Below, in pieces: positions 50,345 through 59,293 of a stretch of DNA of 64,000 nucleotides (position 1 is the stretch's first letter; each line of letters opens with the position of its first letter). This DNA comes from Ruegeria denitrificans (GTDB taxonomy: Bacteria; Pseudomonadota; Alphaproteobacteria; Rhodobacterales; Rhodobacteraceae): positions 124,001 through 188,000 of the forward strand of contig NZ_CYUD01000001.1 in assembly GCF_001458295.1 (NCBI RefSeq). Reading direction: 5' to 3'. A program made the translations under genes and the position numbers. The notes under the pieces were generated by a model. It made no database searches, was not told the origin of the DNA, and saw only the letters and a program-made list of their open reading frames with translations.

Positions 50345-51595
50345 ATGGGCGTTTTACGAATTTTGGGTTTTTTGGTGATCGTATTGGTGACCATTGCAGG
50401 CCTTGATTATTACCAACAGGGCAAAAAGCACGACGGCACCTTGTCTGCCAGTGGTTATGTCGAAACGATCAAGCTGCGTTTTACCCAACAACAGGAAGAA
50501 CGCGAGGCCAAAGCCGTCGAGCGTGACCGTAAAAAGCGGTGGAAGGCCGGGGCGAAATCCCATCTACCGACGGCGGGTGCGGAGTGGGTGCAGTATGAGC
50601 TGACCGACACCGACAAAAAAGCCGTCGACATTGTGCTCACGAATTTTGGCCCGACCCCGTTGATGAGCTCGATTTCGGGTACTGCGGAACTGTTCCGTCT
50701 TACGAATTCGGGTAAAGAAGGGATTGTGCGCAAACTTAGCGAAACAGGGCTGGTCTATGTCAAAGGCGATGAAATCGCCTGGTTTGACATCAGTCTCAAA
50801 CCGAAATCGGCACGCAATACGCTGGCGGGCATGGCCCTTTCCCGACAACAGAACTTCATGGCGCATGCGGCCACTAAAAAAGGCTTTGCTGTGATAGACG
50901 GCGTTGCGTTCATTGAAACCACCCAGGATCTGACCAGCCCCACCGAAGCCCTCGACTTTCGCAAGATCACCGGACGGATCGGGATCGACGAAGAAGTTGT
51001 GATCCGGATGCACACCAATGCAGTGGATGACACGATTCTCGAACTTTTGGGGGCGCTGGATTATGCCACCTTAAACGCCTTGCTGACATACCCGTCGCTT
51101 GTGGTGGGGCAGGGTATCTCGGTCTCGCAAGACCGTCAGGCAGACGTCGCCGAAAAGATGGATCAACTTTATACCGAAATGAAGCTGGTTCAGGAAAAGA
51201 CCACCGATGAAAAGCTCAAAAATCTGGATGTCGCGGCTATGATGGTCAATTCGTTGACGGCCTCGGATTTCAACAGCGATGGCCTCATGGACATCACCGG
51301 GGGTGAGGTATTCGAAAATCAGGACATCCTGCAAATCGGCTATGGTCGGGCACAAAAGCTGCTGCTGGATTCGGATCAGCGCCAGGCCGCGGTAGCGCAA
51401 GATGGCAAAGGGGCGGGTTTTTTCAGTCGGCTGAAAGACAAATTACCGGCATTCAAGACGCCCAAGGCCTCGGATGCGGCAGTGAAACCGGCCCCCAAAA
51501 AATCCGCGCAGCCTGTGCGCGTTCATAAGGGTGGACTGGGAACGTCTTGCGCGCAGGTTGGCAGCCTCAAGCGGTGCTCAACCGCGGGGCAATAA
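50345..51595 (+). CDS. Membrane-anchored protein of unknown function (416 aa)
   Basis: From ATG 50345 the protein begins with an uncleaved-looking membrane anchor (VLRILGFLVIVLVTIAGLDY), then a Lys/Arg/Glu-rich helix (about 40-70). A long soluble part without a recognised family follows; it contains ASDFNSDGLMDI, which resembles a calcium-binding loop. The C-terminus is Lys/Pro/Ala-rich and ends with two Cys (SCAQVGSLKRCSTAG), as in some anchored roseobacter proteins. It stands alone between the FAD oxidase and the GcvT-type flavoprotein. I cannot assign a function. Confidence 0.75.
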   Translation: MGVLRILGFLVIVLVTIAGLDYYQQGKKHDGTLSASGYVETIKLRFTQQQEEREAKAVERDRKKRWKAGAKSHLPTAGAEWVQYELTDTDKKAVDIVLTNFGPTPLMSSISGTAELFRLTNSGKEGIVRKLSETGLVYVKGDEIAWFDISLKPKSARNTLAGMALSRQQNFMAHAATKKGFAVIDGVAFIETTQDLTSPTEALDFRKITGRIGIDEEVVIRMHTNAVDDTILELLGALDYATLNALLTYPSLVVGQGISVSQDRQADVAEKMDQLYTEMKLVQEKTTDEKLKNLDVAAMMVNSLTASDFNSDGLMDITGGEVFENQDILQIGYGRAQKLLLDSDQRQAAVAQDGKGAGFFSRLKDKLPAFKTPKASDAAVKPAPKKSAQPVRVHKGGLGTSCAQVGSLKRCSTAGQ

Positions 51596-51731
51596 AACCA
51601 ATTGCGATGATTCCTCTGTCTGTTTGCGGCAGCGGGTCGTTTTCTTTCTCTCACTGGTCGGATGAATGTCGCGCCGGGTGCTTCAAATGCGCCATATGGT
51701 GTCAACTGAATTCAAGGGGAGACGCCCGGTT

Positions 51732-54239
51732 ATGAAAACCCAAGTCAAAGCACTGGTCGTTGGCGGCGGCGCCGTTGGGACCTCGATTGCCTACCATCTG
51801 GCCAAGGCGGGCTGGGATAATGTGATGTTGATCGAACGGGACGAGCTGACGTCCGGTTCCACCTGGCACGCCGCCGGTCTGCTGCCGCTATTCAACATGT
51901 CCTACGCGACAACGCACATCCACAAATATTCGGTCGACTTTTACAAGCAGCTCGAGGAAGAGACCGGCCTGAACGCAGGCTTTGCCGTGGTTGGCAACCT
52001 GCGCATGGCGCAGACGCAAGAGCGTATGGACGAATACATGCTCTATGCCTCGACTGCCGAGACCTGCGATGTTGCCTACGAATGGCTGACCCCGGACCAG
52101 ATCAAGGAGCGCTGGCCGCTGATCGAAACCAGCGACCTGAAGGGTGCGATCTATCACACTGAGGACGGTTACATTAACCCCGCCGACGTGACGCAGGCGA
52201 TGGCCAAAGGTGCCCGTCAACGCGGTGTGGATATCGTCCGCAAAATGCAGGCCGATGCCTTCCACTGGAACGGATCCCACTGGGAAGTCACCTGCACCAA
52301 GATGGTCGAAAAGGGCGGCAACCTCATTCCTTCGGATGAGCAGGTGGTTATCACCGCTGAGCATGTCGTAACCGCTTCCGGAAATCACGCGCAGCGCACG
52401 GCCAAGATGCTGGGCATCAAAATGCCCGCGATCCCGGTCGAGCACACCTTTATCGTCATGGACAAAGACCCCGAGCTGGTCAAATGGCGTGAAGCAGGCA
52501 ACCCCGAACACCCTGTTGTCCGTGATGCCGACAACGAATCGTATGCCCGCGAGGAACGCGGTGGCTGGATTCTGGGTATCTACGAACACGGCGCGCCCGC
52601 GCAGTTCGAACATGGTGTGCCAGACAGCTTCCGCGCGGACCTGTTCCCGCTGGATCTGGACCGGATTGCTGATCAGTACATGGCAATGGCCGAGCGTGTG
52701 CCATCCTGTGCTGAATCCGGCTTGAAAGACGATTTCAACGGCCCGATCTGCTATACCCCCGACGGCAACCCGCTGGTTGGTCCCGCTCCGGGTCTACGCA
52801 ACATGTGGCTAGCCGAAGGTTTCTCGTTCGGTATCACCGCTGCGGGCGGCACCGGCTACTATCTGGCCCAGATGATGGTCGACGGCGAAGCCGAGATCGA
52901 CATGGCCTCGCTGGACCCCAAGCGTTACAGCAGCAACTGGATGACCACCGAGTTCGCGGCCCGCAAGAACGAAGAGTGCTACGAGCACGTCTACATCCTG
53001 CACCACCCCGACGAAGAGCGTGAAGCCTGCCGTCCGCTGCGGACTGTTCCAGCGTATGAGCGTCAGAAGGCACGTGGTGCACAGTTCGGCTGGGTCAATG
53101 GCTGGGAACGTCCGAACTATTTTGGGCCGTTGGATGCGCCCGAGAACTTTGACCATGACGCCCGCTCGTTCCGTCGCGGTGGTTGGTGGCAGTATGCTGT
53201 CGAAGAAGCCAAAGCGATCCGCGAAGGCGTGGGTCTGGTCGACGCGTCGGCGTTTACCAAGCATGTCGTCAAAGGCCCCGGTGCGACCCAGTTTCTGGAC
53301 TGGTTTACCTGCAACAAGCTGCCCAAGGTTGGTCGCATCAACCTGACCTACGCGCTGACGTCGCACGGCACCACCCGCACCGAATACACCATCGTCCGCA
53401 ATGGCGAGAACAACTACTACATCGTCTCCGCCGGTGCCTGGACCGAGTATGATGCCGACTATCTGCGCAAGGCGGCCGAGGACAAGATGGAGGAGTTCGG
53501 CTATATCGAAATCCAGGACGTGACCACCCAGTGGGGCGTCTTTGCCATCGCGGGACCCAAGTCGCGTGACGTTCTGAAAGAGGTCATCAAGGACGCCGAT
53601 CCGGAAACCGCACTGTCCAACAAGCGCTTCCCGTGGCTGTCGGCCCGTCAGATCGAACTTGGCATGTGCCCGGTCAACGCGATCCGCGTGGCCTATACCG
53701 GTGAGCTGGGTTGGGAACTGCACCACCCGATCGAGATGCAGAACTACCTGTTCGACCTGCTGGAAAAAGCCGGTGAAAAGCACGGTATGAAGCTGGTTGG
53801 GGCTCGTGCCCAGAACTGGCTGCGTCAAGAGAAATCCTATCGCGCTTTCGGCACCGAACTGGGCCGTGATGCGACCCCGCTGGAAGCTGACCTGCCGCGT
53901 TTTGTCGACCTGTCCAAGGACTTCCACGGCAAAGCCAAGCTGGAAGAGACCGGCGTGCGCGTGAAGTGCTGCACCTTGCTGATCGACGGGCCGGACGACG
54001 CCGATCCGTGGGGCCGCGAGGCGCTGTATACGCCGGAAGGCGAGCGTGTGGGTCGTCTGACTTCGGGCGGTTACTCGGTGGCGTTCGAGAAATCCATCGG
54101 CATGGGCTATTTGAAGCCTGAGATGGCAGTCGAGGGCACCAAGCTAAAGGTCAAAATTCAGGACAAGCTTTGGGATGCGGTCGTGACCTGCGACAGCCCC
54201 TACGATCCGAAAAACGAAACCATCCGCAAGGACGGTTAA
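51732..54239 (+). CDS. FAD-dependent oxidoreductase - GcvT fusion (dimethylglycine/sarcosine dehydrogenase type)
   Basis: Protein of 835 residues from ATG 51732. The N-terminal DAO domain has VVGGGAVGTSIAYHLAKAG and LTSGSTWHAAGLLPLFN, where the His is the covalent flavin site in dimethylglycine and sarcosine dehydrogenases. The C-terminal half is an aminomethyltransferase-like (GcvT) domain (VDASAFTKHVVKGPGATQFL, VAYTGELGWELHHPIEM, AFGTELGRDATPLEADL) that binds tetrahydrofolate. The enzyme demethylates N-methylated glycine derivatives and captures the carbon on folate, as used by roseobacters growing on betaine or choline. A strong terminator follows. The exact substrate is not fixed by sequence. 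Confidence 0.9.
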   Translation: MKTQVKALVVGGGAVGTSIAYHLAKAGWDNVMLIERDELTSGSTWHAAGLLPLFNMSYATTHIHKYSVDFYKQLEEETGLNAGFAVVGNLRMAQTQERMDEYMLYASTAETCDVAYEWLTPDQIKERWPLIETSDLKGAIYHTEDGYINPADVTQAMAKGARQRGVDIVRKMQADAFHWNGSHWEVTCTKMVEKGGNLIPSDEQVVITAEHVVTASGNHAQRTAKMLGIKMPAIPVEHTFIVMDKDPELVKWREAGNPEHPVVRDADNESYAREERGGWILGIYEHGAPAQFEHGVPDSFRADLFPLDLDRIADQYMAMAERVPSCAESGLKDDFNGPICYTPDGNPLVGPAPGLRNMWLAEGFSFGITAAGGTGYYLAQMMVDGEAEIDMASLDPKRYSSNWMTTEFAARKNEECYEHVYILHHPDEEREACRPLRTVPAYERQKARGAQFGWVNGWERPNYFGPLDAPENFDHDARSFRRGGWWQYAVEEAKAIREGVGLVDASAFTKHVVKGPGATQFLDWFTCNKLPKVGRINLTYALTSHGTTRTEYTIVRNGENNYYIVSAGAWTEYDADYLRKAAEDKMEEFGYIEIQDVTTQWGVFAIAGPKSRDVLKEVIKDADPETALSNKRFPWLSARQIELGMCPVNAIRVAYTGELGWELHHPIEMQNYLFDLLEKAGEKHGMKLVGARAQNWLRQEKSYRAFGTELGRDATPLEADLPRFVDLSKDFHGKAKLEETGVRVKCCTLLIDGPDDADPWGREALYTPEGERVGRLTSGGYSVAFEKSIGMGYLKPEMAVEGTKLKVKIQDKLWDAVVTCDSPYDPKNETIRKDG

Positions 54240-54251
54240 CCCGGACAGAGA

Positions 54252-54280
54252 ACAGGCGGCGCGAAGGTGCCGCCTGTTTT
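54252..54280 (+). terminator. Intrinsic terminator after the GcvT flavoprotein
   Basis: ACAGGCGGC-(8)-GCCGCCTGT is a perfect 9-bp stem followed by TTT, in the 42-base space between two convergent genes. Confidence 0.8.
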
Positions 54281-54281
54281 G

Positions 54282-54935
54282 CTATTGGCGCGGCTTTTCC
54301 GCGATAAAGACCAGATTGTTCGCAGGCATCTCGACAATCTCGACAACATTCAAATTCTGGGCGCGCATCAACGCAGCGATGTCTTCGTCATTCTTGTACC
54401 CGATCTCAGCATCCTGCTGAACCAGCGCATCATGGAAACGCTGGTCGCCATCGCTGGTCAATTGCCCCGAACGTTTGAACGGTCCGTAAAGGATAAACCG
54501 CCCCTTGGGGGCCAACGCCTGCGCGGCCTCGGAAACCAACGCCTGCGTCTCCGGCCAGCTGATCAGATGCACCAGATTGATCAGGACGATCAGGTCCTGA
54601 CCGGCGAACTCGACATGCCAGCCTTGCGCTGTGGCATCCAGCGCGACAGCGTTCGTGACATTGGGCAGATCGGCAGCATAGGCGTTGATGCTGGCGCGTC
54701 GCTCGGCCTCGACTTCGGTGGGTTGCCAGTTCAGGTCGGGCAGGCAAGTGGCAAAAGCGATGACATGCTGGCCGGTGCCGCTAGCAATTTCCAGCGCCCG
54801 ACCTGCCTTGGGGGCCCATTGAGCCAGCAGGTCACACAAAGCTTCGGCATTGCGGGTCGCGGCAGGGGCGACAAGCCGTCCGTCCTGACCTTCGGTGGCA
54901 ACGCTGGCGTTCGAGGGGAGGGTTCTTTTGCTCAT
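54282..54935 (-). CDS. DUF938 family SAM-dependent methyltransferase-like protein
   Basis: Protein of 217 residues. RLVAPAATRNAEALCDLLAQ, ALEIASGTGQHVIAFATCLP and WQPTEVEAERRASINAYAAD are the DUF938 signature, a methyltransferase fold in which ASGTGQH replaces the classical glycine-rich loop. FILYGPFKRSGQLTSDGDQR follows. The substrate is unknown. Its start overlaps the stop of the upstream DAO-type oxidoreductase (ATGA), so the two are co-translated. Confidence 0.87.
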   Translation of the reverse strand: MSKRTLPSNASVATEGQDGRLVAPAATRNAEALCDLLAQWAPKAGRALEIASGTGQHVIAFATCLPDLNWQPTEVEAERRASINAYAADLPNVTNAVALDATAQGWHVEFAGQDLIVLINLVHLISWPETQALVSEAAQALAPKGRFILYGPFKRSGQLTSDGDQRFHDALVQQDAEIGYKNDEDIAALMRAQNLNVVEIVEMPANNLVFIAEKPRQ

Positions 54936-56005
54936 CGACGCAACCTTTCCGGGCTGAGGGCAGCAATGATTTCAGGGTCCAGTTCAGATGTCGCGCCGGT
55001 CGTCAGATCAGCAACCAATTGCGACGCGGCCGGAGAGGTCTGGAACCCATAGCCACCCTGACCCGCGGACCAGACAAAGGACGGATCAGACGGATCGGGC
55101 CCTAAGACCAAAGTACCATCGGGTGCAAAGCTGCGCAGTCCGGCCCAGTTCGTCTCAACCCGGATGACAGGCACGGTGACCATCTCTTCGTACCGGGCCA
55201 GACCTTCGGCCAGCACCATATCATCGGCATAGGCGTCGTGTGGCGGCACCGGATCGGCCTCGGACGAGGAAACCAGCAGCTTGCCCGCATCCGGCTTGGC
55301 ATACCAGGTCTCACCCGCGCCCAACATCATCGGCCAACCGCGCAAATCATGTCCGCCGGGGGCAGGTAAACGTGCCATCGACCTGCGCTTTGGAACGATC
55401 CCGATCGGGGTGATCCCGGCCATCGTGGCGACCTCGTCAACCCAGGGGCCGGCGGCATTGATCAGAGTGCGGGCTTCGTGAGTATTTCCGGCTTCGACGA
55501 CCCAATGCTTATCCTTGCGAATTGCGGTAACTTTCGCCTTGGTCAGTACCTCACCCCCATTGCCACGAATGGTCCGGACGAAATCCTGTAGCAATCGATC
55601 CGTATCAATATCGAATGCCCCACTACTAATCGCCGCAAATCCAAGTGTGTCAGGGTTCAGGATCGGCACGCGATCCAATGCCTGAGCCGTGGGGATCACC
55701 TGCATGGACAGCTCAACGGCGTCGTGTTCAAAGATTTCGCTTTGATCCTTGTGACCGACCAGCATCAGGTCACGGGGCGTCAGATAGCCACCATTCTCAC
55801 CCCGCATAAACGCCGCACTGGCCCTGTTCAGCGCGACCACCGAGGGTGGGCCATAACTTTCCTCGAACAACGCCGCGGACCGGCCCGAGGCGTGATAGCC
55901 CAGAGCGTCCTCAGCCTCGAGAACGGTCACCTGCCCGTGGTAAGACAGGCGCGCGCCGGCGCTCAGACCGGCGATACCGCCGCCTATGACAAGGAAATCA
56001 ATCAT
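54932..56005 (-). CDS. DAO-family FAD-dependent oxidoreductase
   Basis: Protein of 357 residues from ATG 56005, which follows AAAGGAGGAAT. FLVIGGGIAGLSAGARLS is the FAD-binding loop, VTVLEAEDALGYHASGRSAA follows as in glycine/D-amino-acid oxidases, TLINAAGPWVDEVA is the middle motif and GLRSFAPDGTLVLGPDP with FVWSAGQGGYGFQTSPAAS the C-terminal FAD site. Members oxidise amino acids or 2-hydroxyacids. The overlap with the DUF938 gene shows they form an operon. The substrate is not assignable. Confidence 0.87.
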   Translation of the reverse strand: MIDFLVIGGGIAGLSAGARLSYHGQVTVLEAEDALGYHASGRSAALFEESYGPPSVVALNRASAAFMRGENGGYLTPRDLMLVGHKDQSEIFEHDAVELSMQVIPTAQALDRVPILNPDTLGFAAISSGAFDIDTDRLLQDFVRTIRGNGGEVLTKAKVTAIRKDKHWVVEAGNTHEARTLINAAGPWVDEVATMAGITPIGIVPKRRSMARLPAPGGHDLRGWPMMLGAGETWYAKPDAGKLLVSSSEADPVPPHDAYADDMVLAEGLARYEEMVTVPVIRVETNWAGLRSFAPDGTLVLGPDPSDPSFVWSAGQGGYGFQTSPAASQLVADLTTGATSELDPEIIAALSPERLRR

Positions 56006-56133
56006 ATTCCTCCTTTTGACCGCGTGCATTTCACGATGATTACCAGCGCAATGCGGTCGTCTAAACTCTAAGCAGGCTTGAATTTGCGCATCAACCCATC
56101 CAAACAAGTAACAAGCAATAACAGGAGGGCAGG

Positions 56134-56538
56134 GTGAGTACCGCAGATCTACACCCGATGGCCGCGGGGCATATTCCGTCCTACGTGACCCAGGCGGACG
56201 GCAGTGATTTTCTTTTAACGTTCATGTTTGTGTTTACCGTACTGGTGATCGTTCTGATTGGGGTTGGATATTTCACCCTGCATTCGATCCCTGAAAAGAT
56301 AGCGCATGAATCCAACCACCCTCAGTTCCAGTTGGTCGGTATTCTGGCCCTGCTGGCGCTTTTTACCCATAACGGGCTGTTCTGGGTCGCGGCCATCCTG
56401 GTGGCCGGGTTCCAGTTCCCCGATGTCGCGGCTCCGCTCAGGGCCATCGCGGATGCGATCCGATCTTTGGGCAATCAACGCCCCGAAGACCCCGCGCCAA
56501 CACAACCCGCCGAACCTACCGCGCAGCAGGAGCACTAA
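56134..56538 (+). CDS. DUF3302/YiaW-like small membrane protein
   Basis: Protein of 134 residues with two membrane helices (FTVLVIVLIGVGYF near 31 and LVGILALLALFTHNGLFWVA near 66). Between them lies HSIPEKIAHESNHPQ, which matches the conserved loop of E. coli YiaW (DUF3302). It has a Pro-rich tail. The start is GTG 56134 with AGGAGGGCAGG upstream. The HlyD-like gene follows after three bases, the same pairing as yiaW-yiaV in enterobacteria, so the pair probably forms an envelope transport unit. Confidence 0.75.
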   Translation: MSTADLHPMAAGHIPSYVTQADGSDFLLTFMFVFTVLVIVLIGVGYFTLHSIPEKIAHESNHPQFQLVGILALLALFTHNGLFWVAAILVAGFQFPDVAAPLRAIADAIRSLGNQRPEDPAPTQPAEPTAQQEH

Positions 56539-56541
56539 GCT

Positions 56542-57774
56542 ATGCTTGAGACATTGATGTGCGCGCTGGTGACGGTGCTGCCCGATTACCTGTTCCGACG
56601 CTATGTTCAGGGTAAGCGGATCGGGCATGAGATTACGCTGTTCACCATGTGGTACGAGCTGCGTTGGGGTCTGACCACCTGTGCCATTCTGGCGCTGACC
56701 GTGATCACCACGCTGTTTTATTTTCATCCCGCCAGCAAAACGGCGGCCTCGTATTTCCGCACCGTGACGATCTTGCCGCAACTGGGCGGGCGTGTGTCCG
56801 AGGTTTATGTGAAGAACAATGAACTGGTGACAGCAGGACAGCCGATTTTCCGGATCGAGGATTTCACACAAAGAGCTATGGTTGAAGCCGCACACGCCGA
56901 TATTGCGCAGGTTCAGGCGTCTCTCAAAGTTGCTCAGACTGATCTGGCCGAAGCCGAGGCAGGTATCGCCGGGGCGCGGGCCGCATTGGATCAGTCGCTT
57001 GAGGATCTCGAACGCAACACCACACTGCGTGACGAAGGGTCCAGCGCCGTGCGGCTGGCCGAGATTGATAGGTTAGAGAATCTGGTGGCCGAGCGTGAGG
57101 CGCAGTTAAGGGCCGCCGAGTCTCAGCGCGCCGCAGTCGTGCAACAGATCGAGGAACTGATTCCTGCTCAGCTTGCCAGCGCCAATGCTCAGTTGGATGC
57201 CGCGTTGACCGAGCTGGACAAGACCGTGATCAGCGCTGGGGTTACTGGCCGGGTCGAACAGTTTGGCCTGCAGGTCGGCGACTTTGTCAGCCCTCTGTTG
57301 CGTCCGGCGGGTATTCTGGTGCCGTCACATTCGGGCCATAACCGGTTTCAGGTCGCGTTCAATCAGATGGCGGCTCAGGTCATCAAACCCGGCATGGTCG
57401 GTGAACTGGGCTGTATGACCAAGCCCTTTACCGTCATCCCAATGGTCGTGGTCGAAGTGCAGGATGTGATCCCTTCAGGTCAAATCCGCCCTTCGGATGA
57501 GCTGCGGGATGTGCAGACCAACACCAATCCGGGTTCGATTCTCGTGTATATGGAGCCGCTGTATAAAAGCATGGCCGATGACATTCCGCCGGGCAGCAAT
57601 TGTCTGGCAAATGTCTACACCGACAATCACGAACGGTTGGAGCATGAGGATCTGGGCTTCTGGAAATCCGCGACCCTGCACGTGATCGACACGATCGGCG
57701 TTGTTCATGCTGCAGGTCTGCGCCTGCGTCTGATCCTGATGCCGGTGAATACGCTGGTTCTGACCGGTCACTAA
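56542..57774 (+). CDS. HlyD/YiaV-like membrane-fusion protein
   Basis: Protein of 410 residues: an N-terminal membrane helix (TTCAILALTVITTLFYF near 51-67), a biotinyl-lipoyl-like half (VTILPQLGGRVSEVYVKNNE), a coiled-coil hairpin (about 115-220, HADIAQVQASLKVAQTDLAE) and the returning lipoyl half (DKTVISAGVTGRVEQFGLQV). A further helix is near the C-terminus. These adaptors bridge inner-membrane transporters with the outer membrane. With the DUF3302 protein it forms a YiaW-YiaV-like pair. No pump gene is in the same operon; the MFS gene is convergent. Confidence 0.85.
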   Translation: MLETLMCALVTVLPDYLFRRYVQGKRIGHEITLFTMWYELRWGLTTCAILALTVITTLFYFHPASKTAASYFRTVTILPQLGGRVSEVYVKNNELVTAGQPIFRIEDFTQRAMVEAAHADIAQVQASLKVAQTDLAEAEAGIAGARAALDQSLEDLERNTTLRDEGSSAVRLAEIDRLENLVAEREAQLRAAESQRAAVVQQIEELIPAQLASANAQLDAALTELDKTVISAGVTGRVEQFGLQVGDFVSPLLRPAGILVPSHSGHNRFQVAFNQMAAQVIKPGMVGELGCMTKPFTVIPMVVVEVQDVIPSGQIRPSDELRDVQTNTNPGSILVYMEPLYKSMADDIPPGSNCLANVYTDNHERLEHEDLGFWKSATLHVIDTIGVVHAAGLRLRLILMPVNTLVLTGH

Positions 57775-57783
57775 ACGATCCCC

Positions 57784-57813
57784 GACCGCGCCGCCTTAGT
57801 CGGCGGCGCGGTC
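57784..57813. terminator. Strong bidirectional hairpin between convergent genes
   Basis: GACCGCGCCGCC-TTAGTC-GGCGGCGCGGTC is a perfect 12-bp stem between the HlyD stop and the MFS gene, overlapping the last codons of the latter. No T run follows, but the position and strength suit termination in both directions. Confidence 0.55.
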
Positions 57814-59163
57814 AGGGGAATTCGCCTCGGTCAGCGAGGCATAGGAATAGGCCAGAACGCAGGCTGCAAAACCCGCAACTAAGCCGAATACCATGGTGTA
57901 GGAGCTGCTGAGGGCATAGACGGAACTGCCCAGGGCCATGCCGACCGTGCCACCCAATAGCTGAAATGTCATGGAAATCCCGCTGGCCTGCCCGTGCAAA
58001 TTCTGTGGTACGGCGAGCATGATGGCCCGTCGGGGCGGGACGAACAGAAATGGTACGCAACATCCCCACAGGACATAGCCAGCGTAGATTGGCGCGGTGA
58101 TTTCCAAGTGCATTCCAAGCGCGACCAGCAGGATGGCGAATGTCCCCAGCGCCGTGCCCGTCAGCGAAGGACCGCGCGTGCCATACTTGTCCGCAACCTT
58201 GCCAGCCAGAGGGGCCACGAAGATTTGCGGAAACGCGATTGGTAGCAAGGCGGCTCCGGCGGCCAGTGGTGAATAGCCAAGCTTCGTTTGGAAATACGAC
58301 GCTCCGAACACAAACAGGGCAATCTTTCCGAACTGCGCGGTGAACAGGATCATGTTCGATGCAGCGAAACCGGGATTGGAAAACAGCGATATGGCAACTA
58401 GCGGCGTCTGAAAACTTTGTTCGACCCTAACAAACAGGGTCAACGCTGCGAAGCCCGCACACAACGCCACGACCACTTCGGGTTGGCTCCAACCGCGATC
58501 CGGCCCCTCCATGATCCCGAACACAAGCGCCGCCAGACCGGGAACCAGAAGCAGCAGACCTTTCCAGTCAAACCCAAGTTCCGGCATGTGTGGCGGATCG
58601 CGCCAGCAAGTCCAGACAATCGCTGCAACAGTCAGAACTATCGGCGGGTTGACCCAGAAAATCCAGCGCCAGGACAGGTATTCGGTAAGCACCCCTCCGA
58701 CCAGTGGTCCCAGTGACAGAAAGATTGTCCCGATCCCGCCATACAGACCAAGAGCAAGGCCGCGTTCCTTTTCATCAAAGGATTGGATCAGCACCACCAT
58801 CGACAGTGGAAAGATCAGCGCGGCACCGATGCCCTGCACCGCGCGGGCCGTCAGCAGGGCCAAGCCGCTCTCGGCGAACCCTCCCAGTGCTGAGGACAGG
58901 CCAAAAATCAAAAGGCCTGCGCTCAGCAAAACCCGGATGCCCAGAATGTCCCCCAACCGTCCCGCAGCTCCGGCAAAACAGGCCAGCACCAGCAGGTAGA
59001 TATTGACCACCCAATGTGCGTCCAGTCGCGACAGGCCAAGTTCGGATCGAATGGTCGGCAGCGCGACGCTGACCACTGTTTCGTCCAATAGAATGACACC
59101 AAGAATGGCCCCCATCGCGCCCAGTATCCACCAGCGGCTGCGGTCTTGTGCCTTGGTTTGCAT
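57796..59163 (-). CDS. MFS drug:H+ antiporter-like exporter
   Basis: Protein of 455 residues from ATG 59163. Motif D1-like segment LDETVVSVALPTIRSELGL after the first helix, GRLGDILGIRVLLSAGLLIF as motif A, RAVQGIGAALIFPLSMVVLI as motif B and LGLYGGIGTIFLSLGPLVGG as motif C mark the DHA2 (EmrB/QacA) group of proton-driven exporters, with about 14 helices. The frame is open upstream, but those residues are not membrane-like and have no ribosome site. The exported compound is unknown. It is convergent with the HlyD-like gene and follows the BMP operon terminator. Confidence 0.85.
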   Translation of the reverse strand: MQTKAQDRSRWWILGAMGAILGVILLDETVVSVALPTIRSELGLSRLDAHWVVNIYLLVLACFAGAAGRLGDILGIRVLLSAGLLIFGLSSALGGFAESGLALLTARAVQGIGAALIFPLSMVVLIQSFDEKERGLALGLYGGIGTIFLSLGPLVGGVLTEYLSWRWIFWVNPPIVLTVAAIVWTCWRDPPHMPELGFDWKGLLLLVPGLAALVFGIMEGPDRGWSQPEVVVALCAGFAALTLFVRVEQSFQTPLVAISLFSNPGFAASNMILFTAQFGKIALFVFGASYFQTKLGYSPLAAGAALLPIAFPQIFVAPLAGKVADKYGTRGPSLTGTALGTFAILLVALGMHLEITAPIYAGYVLWGCCVPFLFVPPRRAIMLAVPQNLHGQASGISMTFQLLGGTVGMALGSSVYALSSSYTMVFGLVAGFAACVLAYSYASLTEANSPDRAAD

Positions 59164-59243
59164 CACTTTTTCATTCCGCCATTGATGGATCACTGGCCCC
59201 ATCAGGTCTGGTGCAATCCTGTTCGTCAAGGCCGTGTGCCAAT

Positions 59244-59273
59244 AAAAAAGGGCCGGCCAAACGACCAGCCCTT
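59244..59273 (-). terminator. Intrinsic terminator of the BMP transporter operon
   Basis: On the minus strand AAGGGCTGGTC-GTTT-GGCCGGCCCTT forms an 11-bp stem with G-T pairs, followed by TTTT, 20 bases past the binding-protein stop. Confidence 0.85.
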
Positions 59274-59293
59274 CAGAGTGAGTGCAGCTCGAT

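Noticed and set aside
52809..53927. 372-codon open frame on the minus strand
   Set aside because: Antisense of the GcvT-type flavoprotein, with no ribosome site or recognisable domain.
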